From Nocardia arthritidis (GTDB taxonomy: Bacteria; Actinomycetota; Actinomycetes; Mycobacteriales; Mycobacteriaceae), in assembly GCF_011801145.1 (NCBI RefSeq), contig NZ_CP046172.1, positions 2,480,001 to 2,544,000 on the forward strand: a stretch of 64,000 nt of DNA, written 5' to 3'. The notes below the pieces were generated by a model. It searched no databases and was not told where the DNA came from. It was given only the letters and a program-made list of their open reading frames with translations. The position numbers and the translations under genes are program-made. Shown in pieces: positions 33,768 to 42,976 of the stretch; position 1 is the stretch's first letter; each line of letters starts with the position of its first letter.

Positions 33768-34643
33768 ATGTCCGAAACCTATTCCGCCCCAACTATTCTC
33801 GGAATCGCCCTGGCGCGACGCCGTCGAATGTCCGCGGGTGTCGGCGCACTCGCGCTGATCGCCGCGGCCGCGCTCCCGAGCGCCGGACCGGCTGCGGCGG
33901 CCCAGCCCGGATGCAGCCGCTCCGGCGACACCACCACCTGCCGCTTCGACTTCACCGGCGGGGAGCAGACTTTCACCGTCCCGGACGGCGTGACCTCGCT
34001 GACCGTGCGCGCTATCGGCGCACACGGCGGCTGTATCGCATGGCAGATGGCGCCGGAGTCGGCCCGCGCGCCGCTGGCCGTGAACCCGGGCGACACGCTG
34101 TTCGTGGAGGTCGGCGGCGGCGGCGGTGCGGCCGACCAAGCGACGAATACCCCTGGCGCGGGCGGATTCAACGGCGGCGGCACCGGCGGGACCGGCTACC
34201 TTTCCGGCTGCGGCGGCGGTGGCGCCAGCGATATCCGCACGGTCGGCGCCGACGACCCCGACAGCCTCCGGTCGAGATTGCTGATCGGCGCGGGCGGTGG
34301 CGGTGGTGGCGGCGGGGGCAATGGCGGCAGCACCGGCGGCGCGGCCGGGACCGCCACGGCAGGCGGTAAAGGCGGTCCCGGCAGAGCAGACGGGGCCGAC
34401 GGGACATTCGGTGTCGGCGGTGACGGCGGCTCCGATGACGGCACCGTCGAGTACGCCTGTGCGGGCGGCGGTGGCGGCGGCGGTTATTACGGTGGCGGCG
34501 GCTCCGGCGCCTTCACGCACACCGGGCCCGGTGGAAAGGGTTCGTCATTCGGCCCACCCGGCACCGTGGTCGACACCGCGGGCGACCAGGAATCCGCGGC
34601 GGTGATCATCGACTATGTGGTGAACGGATCCGGAAAACGTTGA
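33768..34643 (+). CDS. Exported glycine-rich surface protein
   Basis: A 291-residue secreted protein. Its start MSETYSAPTILGIALARRRR is followed by a hydrophobic core and an Ala-rich cleavage region ending PAAAAQPG (about residue 47). After FDFTGGEQTFTVPDGVTSLT, typical of glycine-rich outer proteins, there are long Gly runs (AGGGGGGGGGNGGSTGGAAG and similar) and a YYGGGGSGAF segment. Three Cys occur in the first half. Probably cell-wall associated; function unknown. The Gly-rich DNA makes antisense frames look open; they are not genes. Confidence 0.8.
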   Translation: MSETYSAPTILGIALARRRRMSAGVGALALIAAAALPSAGPAAAAQPGCSRSGDTTTCRFDFTGGEQTFTVPDGVTSLTVRAIGAHGGCIAWQMAPESARAPLAVNPGDTLFVEVGGGGGAADQATNTPGAGGFNGGGTGGTGYLSGCGGGGASDIRTVGADDPDSLRSRLLIGAGGGGGGGGGNGGSTGGAAGTATAGGKGGPGRADGADGTFGVGGDGGSDDGTVEYACAGGGGGGGYYGGGGSGAFTHTGPGGKGSSFGPPGTVVDTAGDQESAAVIIDYVVNGSGKR

Positions 34644-34650
34644 TACAGCG

Positions 34651-34685
34651 CAGGATCGGCTCGTCACCGAGCCGGGCCGATCCTG
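34651..34685. terminator. Hairpin between convergent genes
   Basis: CAGGATCGGCTC (34651-34662) pairs with GAGCCGGGCCGATCCTG (34669-34685) through a bulged stem with a 6-nt loop. It lies 7 bp after the glycine-rich gene and 14 bp after the hydrolase gene, so it could serve both strands. No T-run. Confidence 0.6.
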
Positions 34686-34699
34686 CCGAGAAAGCGCCG

Positions 34700-36205
34700 T
34701 TATCCGCTCTTGCGGCAGGTGATGTCGCCGGGTGCGGTCAGGTTCTCGAAGTAGGCGATGACCGGCTTGTCGACACAGTCGACTCCGTGCAGGAATCCGC
34801 CGTGCTCGGCACCGTCGTTCGTGATGAGCGAAGCGTGCAGTGCGTGAGCCAGATTCACCCCGCCCTGGTACGGCGCTACCGGATCGCCGGTGGTCGCGAC
34901 GACGACAACCTTTGGCAGACCGTCGATTCCGGATATCTGATGGGGCTGACTGGTTGGTTGTGTGGGCCAGAACGCGCAAATATCCAGTGGCGCTTGGCCT
35001 TGGAAGCGGCCGGTGTCGAACAACGGTGCGGCCGCGAGGCTGAGCTTGTACTCTTCGGCGGCCTTCGTTCGATCCGTCGTGCGCGGTTCGTCGAGGCAGA
35101 GGGTCGCGTGCTCCGCAGTGCGGTCGACAATGTGGCGGAACACATCCGACAGTTCGAGCAGGGTATCGCCGTTGCCGCCGGTCAGTTCGCGCAGTCCCGC
35201 GGTGAGTTTCGGCCATAACTGCTGGGCGTAAAGCGAATCCACCGTTGCCGACAGCCCATTCAGATAGTTCAGTCCCCGCGAGTCTCGCGTTGCCGCAGGG
35301 TGATCCAGCAGCGGGTTGATCAGCTGACGGAATCGGTCCGTCGCCGCGGTGCCGTCGGTGCCCAGCGGACAGTCGCTCTCCCGAACACAGCTGTCGGCAT
35401 ATACCTGGAACGCCGATTGCAACGCCGCATTGGTTTTGACGGGATCCAGGATCCGGGCCGCCGGATCGAGGGAGCCGTCCAGTACCAGGGCGCGCACCTG
35501 CTGCGGGAAGCGTTCGGCGTAGCTCGAGCCGACACGCGAACCATAAGACACGCCAAGCGCATTGAGCTTATCGCCACCGAGTGCGGATCTGATGATGTCC
35601 AGATCCCGGACCGCCTCGCGGGTGCCGAGATGTCCGAGCAGTTCGGTGCCCGATTTCGCGACACAGTCGGCGACATAGTCGCGATTGTCCTGCTCGGACC
35701 GTTCGATCCCGGACGGCGACATATCCGTCATCGCGCGCAGCTGATCGGCCTCCAACTGCTCCTGCGAGGAGCAGTGCACCAGGGGAGTGGATGCGCCGAG
35801 CCCACGCGGATCGAAGCTGACGACATCGAATTTCGCGCCGAGCTTCGATTTCCCGAAGTCCGCGGTGATCCCGAGCCCGGGCTGGCCCGGACCACCCGGG
35901 ATCAGGACCACCGCCCCGGCCCGCTGCCCATGCGCGACCATCCGCGAAACGGCGATCTGCGCAGTATTACCTTCGGGCTTGTCGTAATCGATCGGCACCT
36001 GCACCCGCCCGCACTGCATCCCGTTACCGGGATCGTTGATGCCCTCGAACCCGGCGCACGACCCCCACTCCACCCGCTGGCTGTAATACTTGCCGAGGTC
36101 CGGTTCCCCTCGCATGCCTTCCTGCGCGGCGGCGCACCCCGCGACCAGCACACCGCAACCGAGCACTGCCAAGAGCCGCATTTTATGCGCGCCAACGGAT
36201 CTCAT
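34700..36205 (-). CDS. Lipoprotein alpha/beta hydrolase, TAP-like family (possible tripeptidyl aminopeptidase)
   Basis: A 501-residue secreted hydrolase. The start MRSVGAHKMRLLAVLGCGVL leads to the lipobox LVAGC, so Cys24 should be acylated. The alpha/beta core has LIPGGPGQPGLG (oxyanion loop), FDPRGLGAST, the nucleophile GVSYGSRVG, and a C-terminal TAP-like domain with the Asp in TTGDPVAPYQGG and the His in GAEHGGF. It is the size of mycobacterial Hip1/CaeA-type and Streptomyces SlpD/E peptidases. GGAGGGGGAG precedes the ATG. Divergent from the HTH-STAND-WD40 gene. Confidence 0.9.
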   Translation of the reverse strand: MRSVGAHKMRLLAVLGCGVLVAGCAAAQEGMRGEPDLGKYYSQRVEWGSCAGFEGINDPGNGMQCGRVQVPIDYDKPEGNTAQIAVSRMVAHGQRAGAVVLIPGGPGQPGLGITADFGKSKLGAKFDVVSFDPRGLGASTPLVHCSSQEQLEADQLRAMTDMSPSGIERSEQDNRDYVADCVAKSGTELLGHLGTREAVRDLDIIRSALGGDKLNALGVSYGSRVGSSYAERFPQQVRALVLDGSLDPAARILDPVKTNAALQSAFQVYADSCVRESDCPLGTDGTAATDRFRQLINPLLDHPAATRDSRGLNYLNGLSATVDSLYAQQLWPKLTAGLRELTGGNGDTLLELSDVFRHIVDRTAEHATLCLDEPRTTDRTKAAEEYKLSLAAAPLFDTGRFQGQAPLDICAFWPTQPTSQPHQISGIDGLPKVVVVATTGDPVAPYQGGVNLAHALHASLITNDGAEHGGFLHGVDCVDKPVIAYFENLTAPGDITCRKSG

Positions 36206-36333
36206 CGAACTCCCCCTCCTGGTTAAGCCGAAACTCTCACCACCCTAACGGTCCACCGTTTCCCAGAACGAGCGAGTTTCGTGGATGTGCCTAACATCAG
36301 GGGCCGAACAATGCAGTGCTGAAAAGAGGGCAG

Positions 36334-39300
36334 ATGCCGCGCCGAGACCGTCCGTTGGCGGGGGACAACGGGCCATTGATGCAGTTCGCGGCCGATCTGC
36401 GGCGGCTTCGGGAGAAGGCGGGCAAACCGACCTATCGACAGCTCGGCCAGCGGGCACACTACTCGGCCGGAGTGCTGTCGACCGCCGCGAACGGTCTGAA
36501 GCTGCCGACGTTGGCGGTGACCCTTGCCTATGTGGATGCCTGCGGTGGCGATACCGAGCAGTGGCGGGCACGGTGGTTCGAGGTGGCGGCGCTGCTGGCC
36601 GGTGAAAAGGAGCCGGACCGCGAAGACGACCTCGACCGGAATGGCGATTGTCCGTACGTCGGGCTGGCGGCGTTCCAGATCGAGGACGCGGGAAGGTTTT
36701 TCGGCCGCGAACAGTTGATCGACGATTTACTGAAAAGGCTCGCCGCGCGCCGGTTCGTCGCGGTATTCGGCGCGTCGGGGGCGGGAAAGTCGTCGCTGCT
36801 GCGGGCCGGGCTGATGCCGCGGTTGACCGATGCGGTGTTGTTCACTCCCGGACCGCATCCGTTGGAGGAGTGTGCGATCCGGCTCGCGGCGGCCGTGCAC
36901 GCCGAGCCGGGGCACTTGTTCGAGGAATTCACCGCCGATCCGCGGAATCTGCATCGCAGAATGCGGCAATCGGGCCGAGATTTCGTGATCGTCGTTGATC
37001 AATTCGAGGAAATATTCACCGTCTGTCACGATGTGGTCGAGCGTGAACAATTTCTGAGCGCGTTGCTTACCGCGGCCACCGCGGAGAACGCCGTCTGCCG
37101 AGTCGTCATCGGCGTGCGCGCGGATTTCTATGCCCACTGCACGATGTATCCGGCACTGGTGCGGTTGCTGCCGGACGCTCAGGTCGCGGTCGGCCCGATG
37201 AGCACCGACGAACTGCGCCGCGCCATCGTCCAACCCGCGATCGACGCCGGCTGCACCGTGGAGGGCGCCTTGCTCGCGACGCTGACGGCGCAGGCCGCCG
37301 GGCAGGCCGGGATCTTGCCACCGCTGTCACATGCCCTGCGCGAGACCTGGCGGCGCCGACGCGGAAACACCTTGACCCTCACGGGTTTTCAGGCCGCAGG
37401 CGGTATCGAGGGTGCGCTCGCCCAAACCGCCGAGGCCCTCTATCACGATCTGGATCCGCGCAGACAACCGCTCGCCAGACAGCTGCTGACCCGTCTGGTC
37501 GAACCGGGTGAGGGCACCGAGGACACCAAATGCCGGATCCGCCGCGATGAGCTCGACCCCGACGATCCCGACACCGACCTGGTGCTCGCCCGGCTCGCCG
37601 AGTCCCGCCTGATCACCCTCGACGCGACCACCGTCGAGCTCGCCCACGAATCGCTGATTCGGGCCTGGCCGCGGCTGCGGGAGTGGCTGGCCGAGGACCG
37701 TGAGGGACTGCGCACGCGCCGCAAGCTCACCGAGGCGGCCGCCGCCTGGGTGGAGCTGGGCAAGGAAGCGCACGCCCTCTACCGCGGCACGCGGTTATCC
37801 GTCGCGCGCGAATGGGACGCGCGCGCCAACCCCGCACTGACCCGGCGCGAGCGGGAGTTCCTCGATGCGAGCGCCGCCGCGCAGGACCGCGAACGCGTTG
37901 CGGCGCAACGCCGTACCCGGCGCCTGCGGCAACTGCTCGCACTGCTCACCGTCGCGCTACTGGTGGCCGTCACCTCGACGGTGTGGGCGGTTCGAGCCGA
38001 GCGGACGGCCGCCCAGCAACGCAATGCCGCACTGTCGCGCCAGGTCGCGCTGCAGGCTCAGGCGTTGGCCGCGGGCAATCCCGCGCTGGCGGCTCAACTC
38101 GGTCTCGCCGCCTATCGGCTGGCGCCGACCGCGCAGGCGCGGTCCACCCTGCTCAGCATGTTCGGCACCTCCTATGTGACCCGATTGACCAGACACACCG
38201 ACCGGGTCGAATCGGTGGCATTCAGCCCCGACGGACGCCTGGCCGCCACCGCCAGCGCCGACCACACCGCCCGCCTGTGGGATATCGCCAACCCCCACCA
38301 GCCGATCGGCGCGGCGATCCTCTCCGGCCACACCGGACCTGTGAAATCGGTCGCCTTCGGCCCCGACGGTCATCTGCTCGCCACCGCGGGCGACGACGGC
38401 ACGGTGCGTATCTGGGACATCACCGACATTTCGCAGCCGATCGGGCTGGCGACCACGACCGGGCACACCGGCGGTGTCTTATCGGTCGCGTTCGGTCTCG
38501 ACGGACGCACCATGGCCACCGCCGGTCGCGACGGCGCCGCCCGCCTGTGGGATATCGCCGACCCGCGCCGGCCCACCGAACTGGCCACGCTCACCGGCCA
38601 CCGCGACAGCGTCGTCGCGGTCGCGTTCAGCCCCGACGGGCGCACCGTCGCCACCGCGGGCGATGACGGCACCGCTCGACTATGGGATATCACCGACCCG
38701 CACCGGCCGATCGGCCGGCCGCCACTCACCGGTCACACCGATCGCGTCGCGGCGGTGGCGTTCAGCCCGGACGGGCATACCCTCGCCACCGCGGGTTACG
38801 ACCGCACCGCCCGGCTGTGGGACGTCACCGATCCGCAGCGGCCCACCGAACTCACCACCCTCGCCGGGCAGACCGGCCTCCGATCGGTGGCGTTCAGCCC
38901 CGATGGACACACCATCGCCACCGCGGGCGAGGACAACACCGCGCACCTGTGGGATATCACCGATCCGCACCGCCCGAGCGAGACGACGGTGCTGCGCGGC
39001 CACACCGGAGGCGTTGTCTGCGTGGCGTTCAATCGCGACGGGCACACCCTGGCCACCGCCAGCGACGATTACTCCGCCCGCCTGTGGGATATGCCCGAGC
39101 CGATCCTCGCCGGGCACACCGACGCCGTCCTGTCGGTCGCGTTCGGGCCGGACGGACACACCCTGGCCACCGGCGGGGCGGACCGCACCGCCCGGCTGTG
39201 GGATGTCGCGGACCCCTACCGGCCTCGTGCCATCGACACCGTGACAGGTCCGATCGACAAGGTATGGGGAACGGCCATCGGACCCGACGGGCACACCCTG

Positions 39301-40155
39301 GCCACCGCCGGTGAGGGGGCGCCGGGCAGCGACACCGCCCGGCTGTGGGACGTCACCAGACCCGCGAACCCCACCCCGATGGCCCTGCCCAACCACGGCG
39401 ACCACGTGTACGCGATCGCCATCAGCCCGACCGGCCGCACGCTCGTGACGGTCGGAGAGGATACGAACCTCGAACATCACGGCACATTGCGGCTGTGGGA
39501 TATCAGCAACCCCCGTGAGCCGGTCGAATCAGCACTCGTATCCCTCCCCGGGGAAACCGGCTACTCGGTGGCGTTCAGTCCGGACGGGCGTACCCTCGCC
39601 ACTGGAATCGGTTATCGCACAGCACGATTGTGGGACATCACCGACCCTCGACGACCGGTCGGCACGGCAGTGATCCCCGGCCACACCGGCACCGTCGAAT
39701 CCGTGGCCTTCAGCCCCGACGGCCGCGTCCTGGCCACCGCCAGTGCCGACCACACCGCACGCCTGTGGGATGTCACCGACCGGAGCCACCCCACCCAGTT
39801 GGCCGTGCTCGCCGGCTACACCGGCGTCGTCCGATCGGTCGCGTTCAACCGCGACGGGTCGATACTGGCCACCGGAACCGCCGACCACACGGCCCGCCTG
39901 TGGGACGTCACCGACCCGCGCCACCCGAGCGAATTCGCCACTCTCACAGGACATACCGACGCGCTGCGCGCCATCGCCTTCAGCCCGGACGGCCGCACCC
40001 TGGCCACCACCAGTGACGACCACACCGCACGTCTGTGGAGCATCGACATCGAGCGAGTCGCCACCCGCATATGCGAAATCGCCAATCCCCGCATCACCCG
40101 GTCCGAATGGGACCAATATCTTCCCGACGTCGGCTACCGGCCGCCATGTCCATAA
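36334..40155 (+). CDS. HTH-STAND NTPase-WD40 signalling protein
   Basis: A 1273-residue multidomain protein. Residues ~15-90: XRE-like HTH (QFAADLRRLREKAGKPTYRQ, then SAGVLSTAANGLKLPTL). Residues ~110-480: nSTAND1-type P-loop NTPase starting PYVGLAAFQIEDAGRFFGRE, with Walker A GASGAGKSS at 146-154 and Walker B VIVVDQFEE near 220. About 531-552: one transmembrane helix (LLALLTVALLVAVTSTVWAV). About 618 to the end: 14 WD40 repeats ending TARLWD(I/V), enough for two seven-bladed propellers. STAND proteins are switches that oligomerise on ligand sensing by the repeat domain. ATG 36334 has AAGAGGG 5 nt upstream. The output effector is not obvious; candidates are DNA binding or membrane activity. 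Confidence 0.93.
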   Translation: MPRRDRPLAGDNGPLMQFAADLRRLREKAGKPTYRQLGQRAHYSAGVLSTAANGLKLPTLAVTLAYVDACGGDTEQWRARWFEVAALLAGEKEPDREDDLDRNGDCPYVGLAAFQIEDAGRFFGREQLIDDLLKRLAARRFVAVFGASGAGKSSLLRAGLMPRLTDAVLFTPGPHPLEECAIRLAAAVHAEPGHLFEEFTADPRNLHRRMRQSGRDFVIVVDQFEEIFTVCHDVVEREQFLSALLTAATAENAVCRVVIGVRADFYAHCTMYPALVRLLPDAQVAVGPMSTDELRRAIVQPAIDAGCTVEGALLATLTAQAAGQAGILPPLSHALRETWRRRRGNTLTLTGFQAAGGIEGALAQTAEALYHDLDPRRQPLARQLLTRLVEPGEGTEDTKCRIRRDELDPDDPDTDLVLARLAESRLITLDATTVELAHESLIRAWPRLREWLAEDREGLRTRRKLTEAAAAWVELGKEAHALYRGTRLSVAREWDARANPALTRREREFLDASAAAQDRERVAAQRRTRRLRQLLALLTVALLVAVTSTVWAVRAERTAAQQRNAALSRQVALQAQALAAGNPALAAQLGLAAYRLAPTAQARSTLLSMFGTSYVTRLTRHTDRVESVAFSPDGRLAATASADHTARLWDIANPHQPIGAAILSGHTGPVKSVAFGPDGHLLATAGDDGTVRIWDITDISQPIGLATTTGHTGGVLSVAFGLDGRTMATAGRDGAARLWDIADPRRPTELATLTGHRDSVVAVAFSPDGRTVATAGDDGTARLWDITDPHRPIGRPPLTGHTDRVAAVAFSPDGHTLATAGYDRTARLWDVTDPQRPTELTTLAGQTGLRSVAFSPDGHTIATAGEDNTAHLWDITDPHRPSETTVLRGHTGGVVCVAFNRDGHTLATASDDYSARLWDMPEPILAGHTDAVLSVAFGPDGHTLATGGADRTARLWDVADPYRPRAIDTVTGPIDKVWGTAIGPDGHTLATAGEGAPGSDTARLWDVTRPANPTPMALPNHGDHVYAIAISPTGRTLVTVGEDTNLEHHGTLRLWDISNPREPVESALVSLPGETGYSVAFSPDGRTLATGIGYRTARLWDITDPRRPVGTAVIPGHTGTVESVAFSPDGRVLATASADHTARLWDVTDRSHPTQLAVLAGYTGVVRSVAFNRDGSILATGTADHTARLWDVTDPRHPSEFATLTGHTDALRAIAFSPDGRTLATTSDDHTARLWSIDIERVATRICEIANPRITRSEWDQYLPDVGYRPPCP

Positions 40156-40217
40156 CCCGGCAATCGAAACCGGCTGTCTCACAACCAGTTTCGAATTCCG
40201 AGGGGTATCGACCTATC

Positions 40218-40235
40218 ATTGGAACAGTGTTATAA
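40218..40235 (+). promoter_or_regulatory. Shared promoter/operator motif, TetR-gene copy
   Basis: ATTGGAACAGTGTTATAA, 32 bp before the TetR start, matches 15 of 18 positions with the motif before the ABC exporter genes (41174-41191). The core AAC-AGT-GTT is symmetric. It probably binds the TetR protein, giving autoregulation. Confidence 0.6.
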
Positions 40236-40266
40236 GCCGTCCGTCGACAAGGTTGGGGTTCGTACG

Positions 40267-40974
40267 ATGTCCAAAGGTTCTAGGCGCGCCTATCGAACCG
40301 GGCTCTCGCACGACCTCATCATCGACGCCGCCGTGGCGCTCACCGTTGAGCGCGGGCTCGACGGTTGGAGCATGCGTGACCTCGTCGCCCGCCTGGACAC
40401 CTCGCTGTCGGTGATCTACCACCATGTCGGCGATCAGGAGCGGGTCCGCGCGGCCGTCGTCGAGCGGGTCTATGCCCAGATGGATCTGGCGATCGGCGAA
40501 CCGAACTGGCGGCGGCTGCTGCACGGGGTGCTGACCGCGATGATCGACCACCTGGCGGAATATCCCGGTGTCGCGGCGTGGCTGATGCGCAACGGCCCCC
40601 AGTCCGAACAGCTTGTCCCGCTGCTCGACGCGGGTATGACGCGGATGCTGGAGGCCGGGTGGGGTGAAGAAGCGGCCGCCGCGTACTCCGTTGCGTTCAA
40701 CTCCTGTCTCGGCCTGATCGCCCTCGCCGACCAGCATGTGGTCGGCGGCGGCCCCGACGCGGGCCTGCCCGGCCTGCGGGAGATGCTCGGCTCGCATCCG
40801 TCGGCGGGTGCGGGCGCCGAACAGATGCGGCGAATGGTCGAGCGGTTCACCGGGCCGGACACCGAGCGCGCCGCGGCGCACCGCGAATACTGCCGCTACG
40901 CGCTCGACCGCGTGTTGGACGGGCTCGAGCTGCGGTTGAACCAGCTCACGAATGCGGGGATCGGCGCACCCTGA
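40267..40974 (+). CDS. TetR-family transcriptional regulator
   Basis: A 235-residue regulator. The HTH is at about residues 12-60 (SHDLIIDAAVALTVERGLDG, then SMRDLVARLDTSLSVIYHHV). The C-terminal domain (LDAGMTRMLEAGWGEEAAAA, FNSCLGLIALADQ) belongs to a generic TetR ligand domain. The frame is open to 40219, but that would place the operator inside the coding region; ATG 40267 is preferred. It is 235 bp upstream of the ABC exporter pair in the same orientation, and both promoters share an 18-bp motif, so it very likely represses the exporter. Confidence 0.9.
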   Translation: MSKGSRRAYRTGLSHDLIIDAAVALTVERGLDGWSMRDLVARLDTSLSVIYHHVGDQERVRAAVVERVYAQMDLAIGEPNWRRLLHGVLTAMIDHLAEYPGVAAWLMRNGPQSEQLVPLLDAGMTRMLEAGWGEEAAAAYSVAFNSCLGLIALADQHVVGGGPDAGLPGLREMLGSHPSAGAGAEQMRRMVERFTGPDTERAAAHREYCRYALDRVLDGLELRLNQLTNAGIGAP

Positions 40975-41173
40975 GTCCGCGCCTCCCGCCGTGCCGTGCG
41001 CCCACCCGTCCAGCGGGTCGGGTCGCTGTGGGCAGTATCGGTGCGTCGGGAGCCGAGCCGATCCGATCGCAGTCGGGAAGGCGAGTCAAAAAGGCGCTGC
41101 GCCAACGGCTTACCGCGTACTGAGGGACTTTCACATCGCCATTGCGGTCGCCGGTTCGCCAGGTACACTCCAA

Positions 41174-41191
41174 ATTGTAACAGTGATCTAA
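41174..41191 (+). promoter_or_regulatory. Shared promoter/operator motif, ABC-gene copy
   Basis: ATTGTAACAGTGATCTAA lies 18 bp before the ATG of the first ABC gene and matches the motif upstream of the TetR gene at 15 of 18 bases. It overlaps the probable -10 region, suiting repression. Confidence 0.6.
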
Positions 41192-41209
41192 TGTGCGCCT
41201 GGGGGTCCG

Positions 41210-42976
41210 ATGAGCACAGCGGTGATGGAGTCGGATGTGGCCGAGCGGGCGCGGGCGAAACCGAGCGGATTGGGCGTGGTGCTCGCCCCGGTCCGGCTCC
41301 GGCTCGCGCTGGCCGCGGTGCTGCAGTTGATCGCGGCGCTGGCCGGGTTGGCGCCCTATATCGCGGTCGTCGAGATCGCGCGCGAATTCCTCGGCCGGGC
41401 CGCGGTGGACCGCGGCGCGGTATGGGTCTGGGTCGCGGTGGCGGCAGGCGGATTCGTCGTCCGCACGGTGTGCTCGACCTGCGCCTACCTGATCAGCCAT
41501 ATCGCGGATGCCGATGTGGGACTGCGGATCCGGCGCACGATGGCCGAACACCTCGGCCGGGTTCCGCTGGGCTGGTTCACCGAACGCAGCTCCGGGCGGG
41601 TGAAGCGGGTGCTGGCCGACGATGTCGCCTCGGTGCACCACGCGGTCGCGCACGTGATCAACGATCTGGTCGCCGCAGTGGTGACACCTGTTGTGGCACT
41701 TGGCTATTTGTTCATACTCGATTGGCGTCTCGCGCTGATCTGCATCGCGCCGCTGATCGTCTGGTTCGGCCTGGTGGCCTACATGATGCGCGACGAAGGC
41801 GCCCGGGTGGCCCGCTGGAGCGCCGAACTGGACAAGGTCAATGCCGCGGTCGTCGAATTCGTCGACGGCATCGCGGTTGTCAAGGCGTTCGGGCAGGCGG
41901 GACGGGCCGAGGCTCGGTACCACCGCGCCGGTGACGATCTCGCCCATTTCCTCAGCGAGTGGGCCGGTCCGATGCGCCGCATCGACGCGCTGGCCTCGAT
42001 GATCATCTCGCCGCCGGTGCTGCTGCTCGCCGCGCTCGGTGGCGGGGTGTGGCTCGGCACCGATCCGGCCGCGGTCATCGCATTCGTCATGTTGGCCGTC
42101 GGGCTCGGCGCACCGGTGCTGGCGCTCGGCTTCGGCGCGCAGGCCATGCAGGTCGCCACCGATGCCGCCGGGCGAGTGGCCGAATTGCTCGCCACGCCCG
42201 AACTCCCGCGCCCGGCGCGTCCGCGCGAACCGGATGGCGCTCGCATCGAATTCGATTCCGTGCGTTTCTCTTACGACGGACGCACCGCCGTGCTCGACGG
42301 TATCGACCTGGTGCTGGAGCCGGGGACGGTCACCGCGCTGGTCGGCGCGTCCGGGTCGGGCAAGTCGACGCTGGCGCGGCTGCTGCCGCGATTCTGGGAT
42401 GTGGACGCGGGCGCGGTGCGGATCGGCGGCGTCGACGTGCGGGAGCTGTCCGAGCGGGACCTCTACCGCCGGATCGGTTTCGTCTTCCAGGAAACGGCCT
42501 TGCTGCGCACCAGCATTCGCGAAAATATCGCACTCGGCCGGCCCGAGGCGGACTCCGCCGATGTGCTGGCGGCGGCCCGCGCCGCGCAGATTCACGAGCG
42601 CGTCATGGCGCTGCCGCGTGGCTACGACAGTGAGATCGGTGTCGATGCGCAACTGTCCGGCGGTGAGGCGCAACGGATTTCGATCGCCCGCGCGATCCTG
42701 GCCGATGCGCCGGTGCTGGTGCTCGACGAGGCGACGGCCTTCGCCGACCCGGAATCCGAAGCGGCGGTGCAGGATGCGCTGTCGCGGCTGATCACCGGGC
42801 GGACCCTCTTGGTGATCGCGCACCGCCTCAACACAATTCGGGGCGCGGACCGCATAGTGGTGCTTTCGCACGGCCGGGTGGCCGAGGCCGGACGGCACGG
42901 CGAGCTGCTCGCCGCGGGCGGGACATATGCGCGGATGTGGGCGGCACAGTCGGCGGTAGTGGAGGAATCGGCATGA
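41210..42976 (+). CDS. ABC exporter subunit, fused permease-ATPase (first of a heterodimer)
   Basis: A 588-residue half-transporter: six TM helices in residues ~25-310, then the nucleotide-binding domain with Walker A LVGASGSGKSTLARLL, Q-loop FVFQETALL, signature LSGGEAQRISIARAI, Walker B VLVLDEATA and H-loop VIAHRLNT. After Walker B the residue is Ala-Phe (DEATAFAD), as normal. Length and pairing match type IV heterodimeric exporters, including the mycobacterial IrtAB siderophore group, though the extra IrtA siderophore-interaction domain is absent. Its stop overlaps the next start (ATGA, 42973-42976), so both subunits are coupled. Confidence 0.93.
   Translation: MSTAVMESDVAERARAKPSGLGVVLAPVRLRLALAAVLQLIAALAGLAPYIAVVEIAREFLGRAAVDRGAVWVWVAVAAGGFVVRTVCSTCAYLISHIADADVGLRIRRTMAEHLGRVPLGWFTERSSGRVKRVLADDVASVHHAVAHVINDLVAAVVTPVVALGYLFILDWRLALICIAPLIVWFGLVAYMMRDEGARVARWSAELDKVNAAVVEFVDGIAVVKAFGQAGRAEARYHRAGDDLAHFLSEWAGPMRRIDALASMIISPPVLLLAALGGGVWLGTDPAAVIAFVMLAVGLGAPVLALGFGAQAMQVATDAAGRVAELLATPELPRPARPREPDGARIEFDSVRFSYDGRTAVLDGIDLVLEPGTVTALVGASGSGKSTLARLLPRFWDVDAGAVRIGGVDVRELSERDLYRRIGFVFQETALLRTSIRENIALGRPEADSADVLAAARAAQIHERVMALPRGYDSEIGVDAQLSGGEAQRISIARAILADAPVLVLDEATAFADPESEAAVQDALSRLITGRTLLVIAHRLNTIRGADRIVVLSHGRVAEAGRHGELLAAGGTYARMWAAQSAVVEESA

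Noticed and set aside
38186..40060. Periodic repeats at 38-40 kb as a CRISPR-like or tandem DNA array
   Set aside because: The period (about 130-140 bp) equals one WD40 repeat and stays in frame; it is protein-level repetition.
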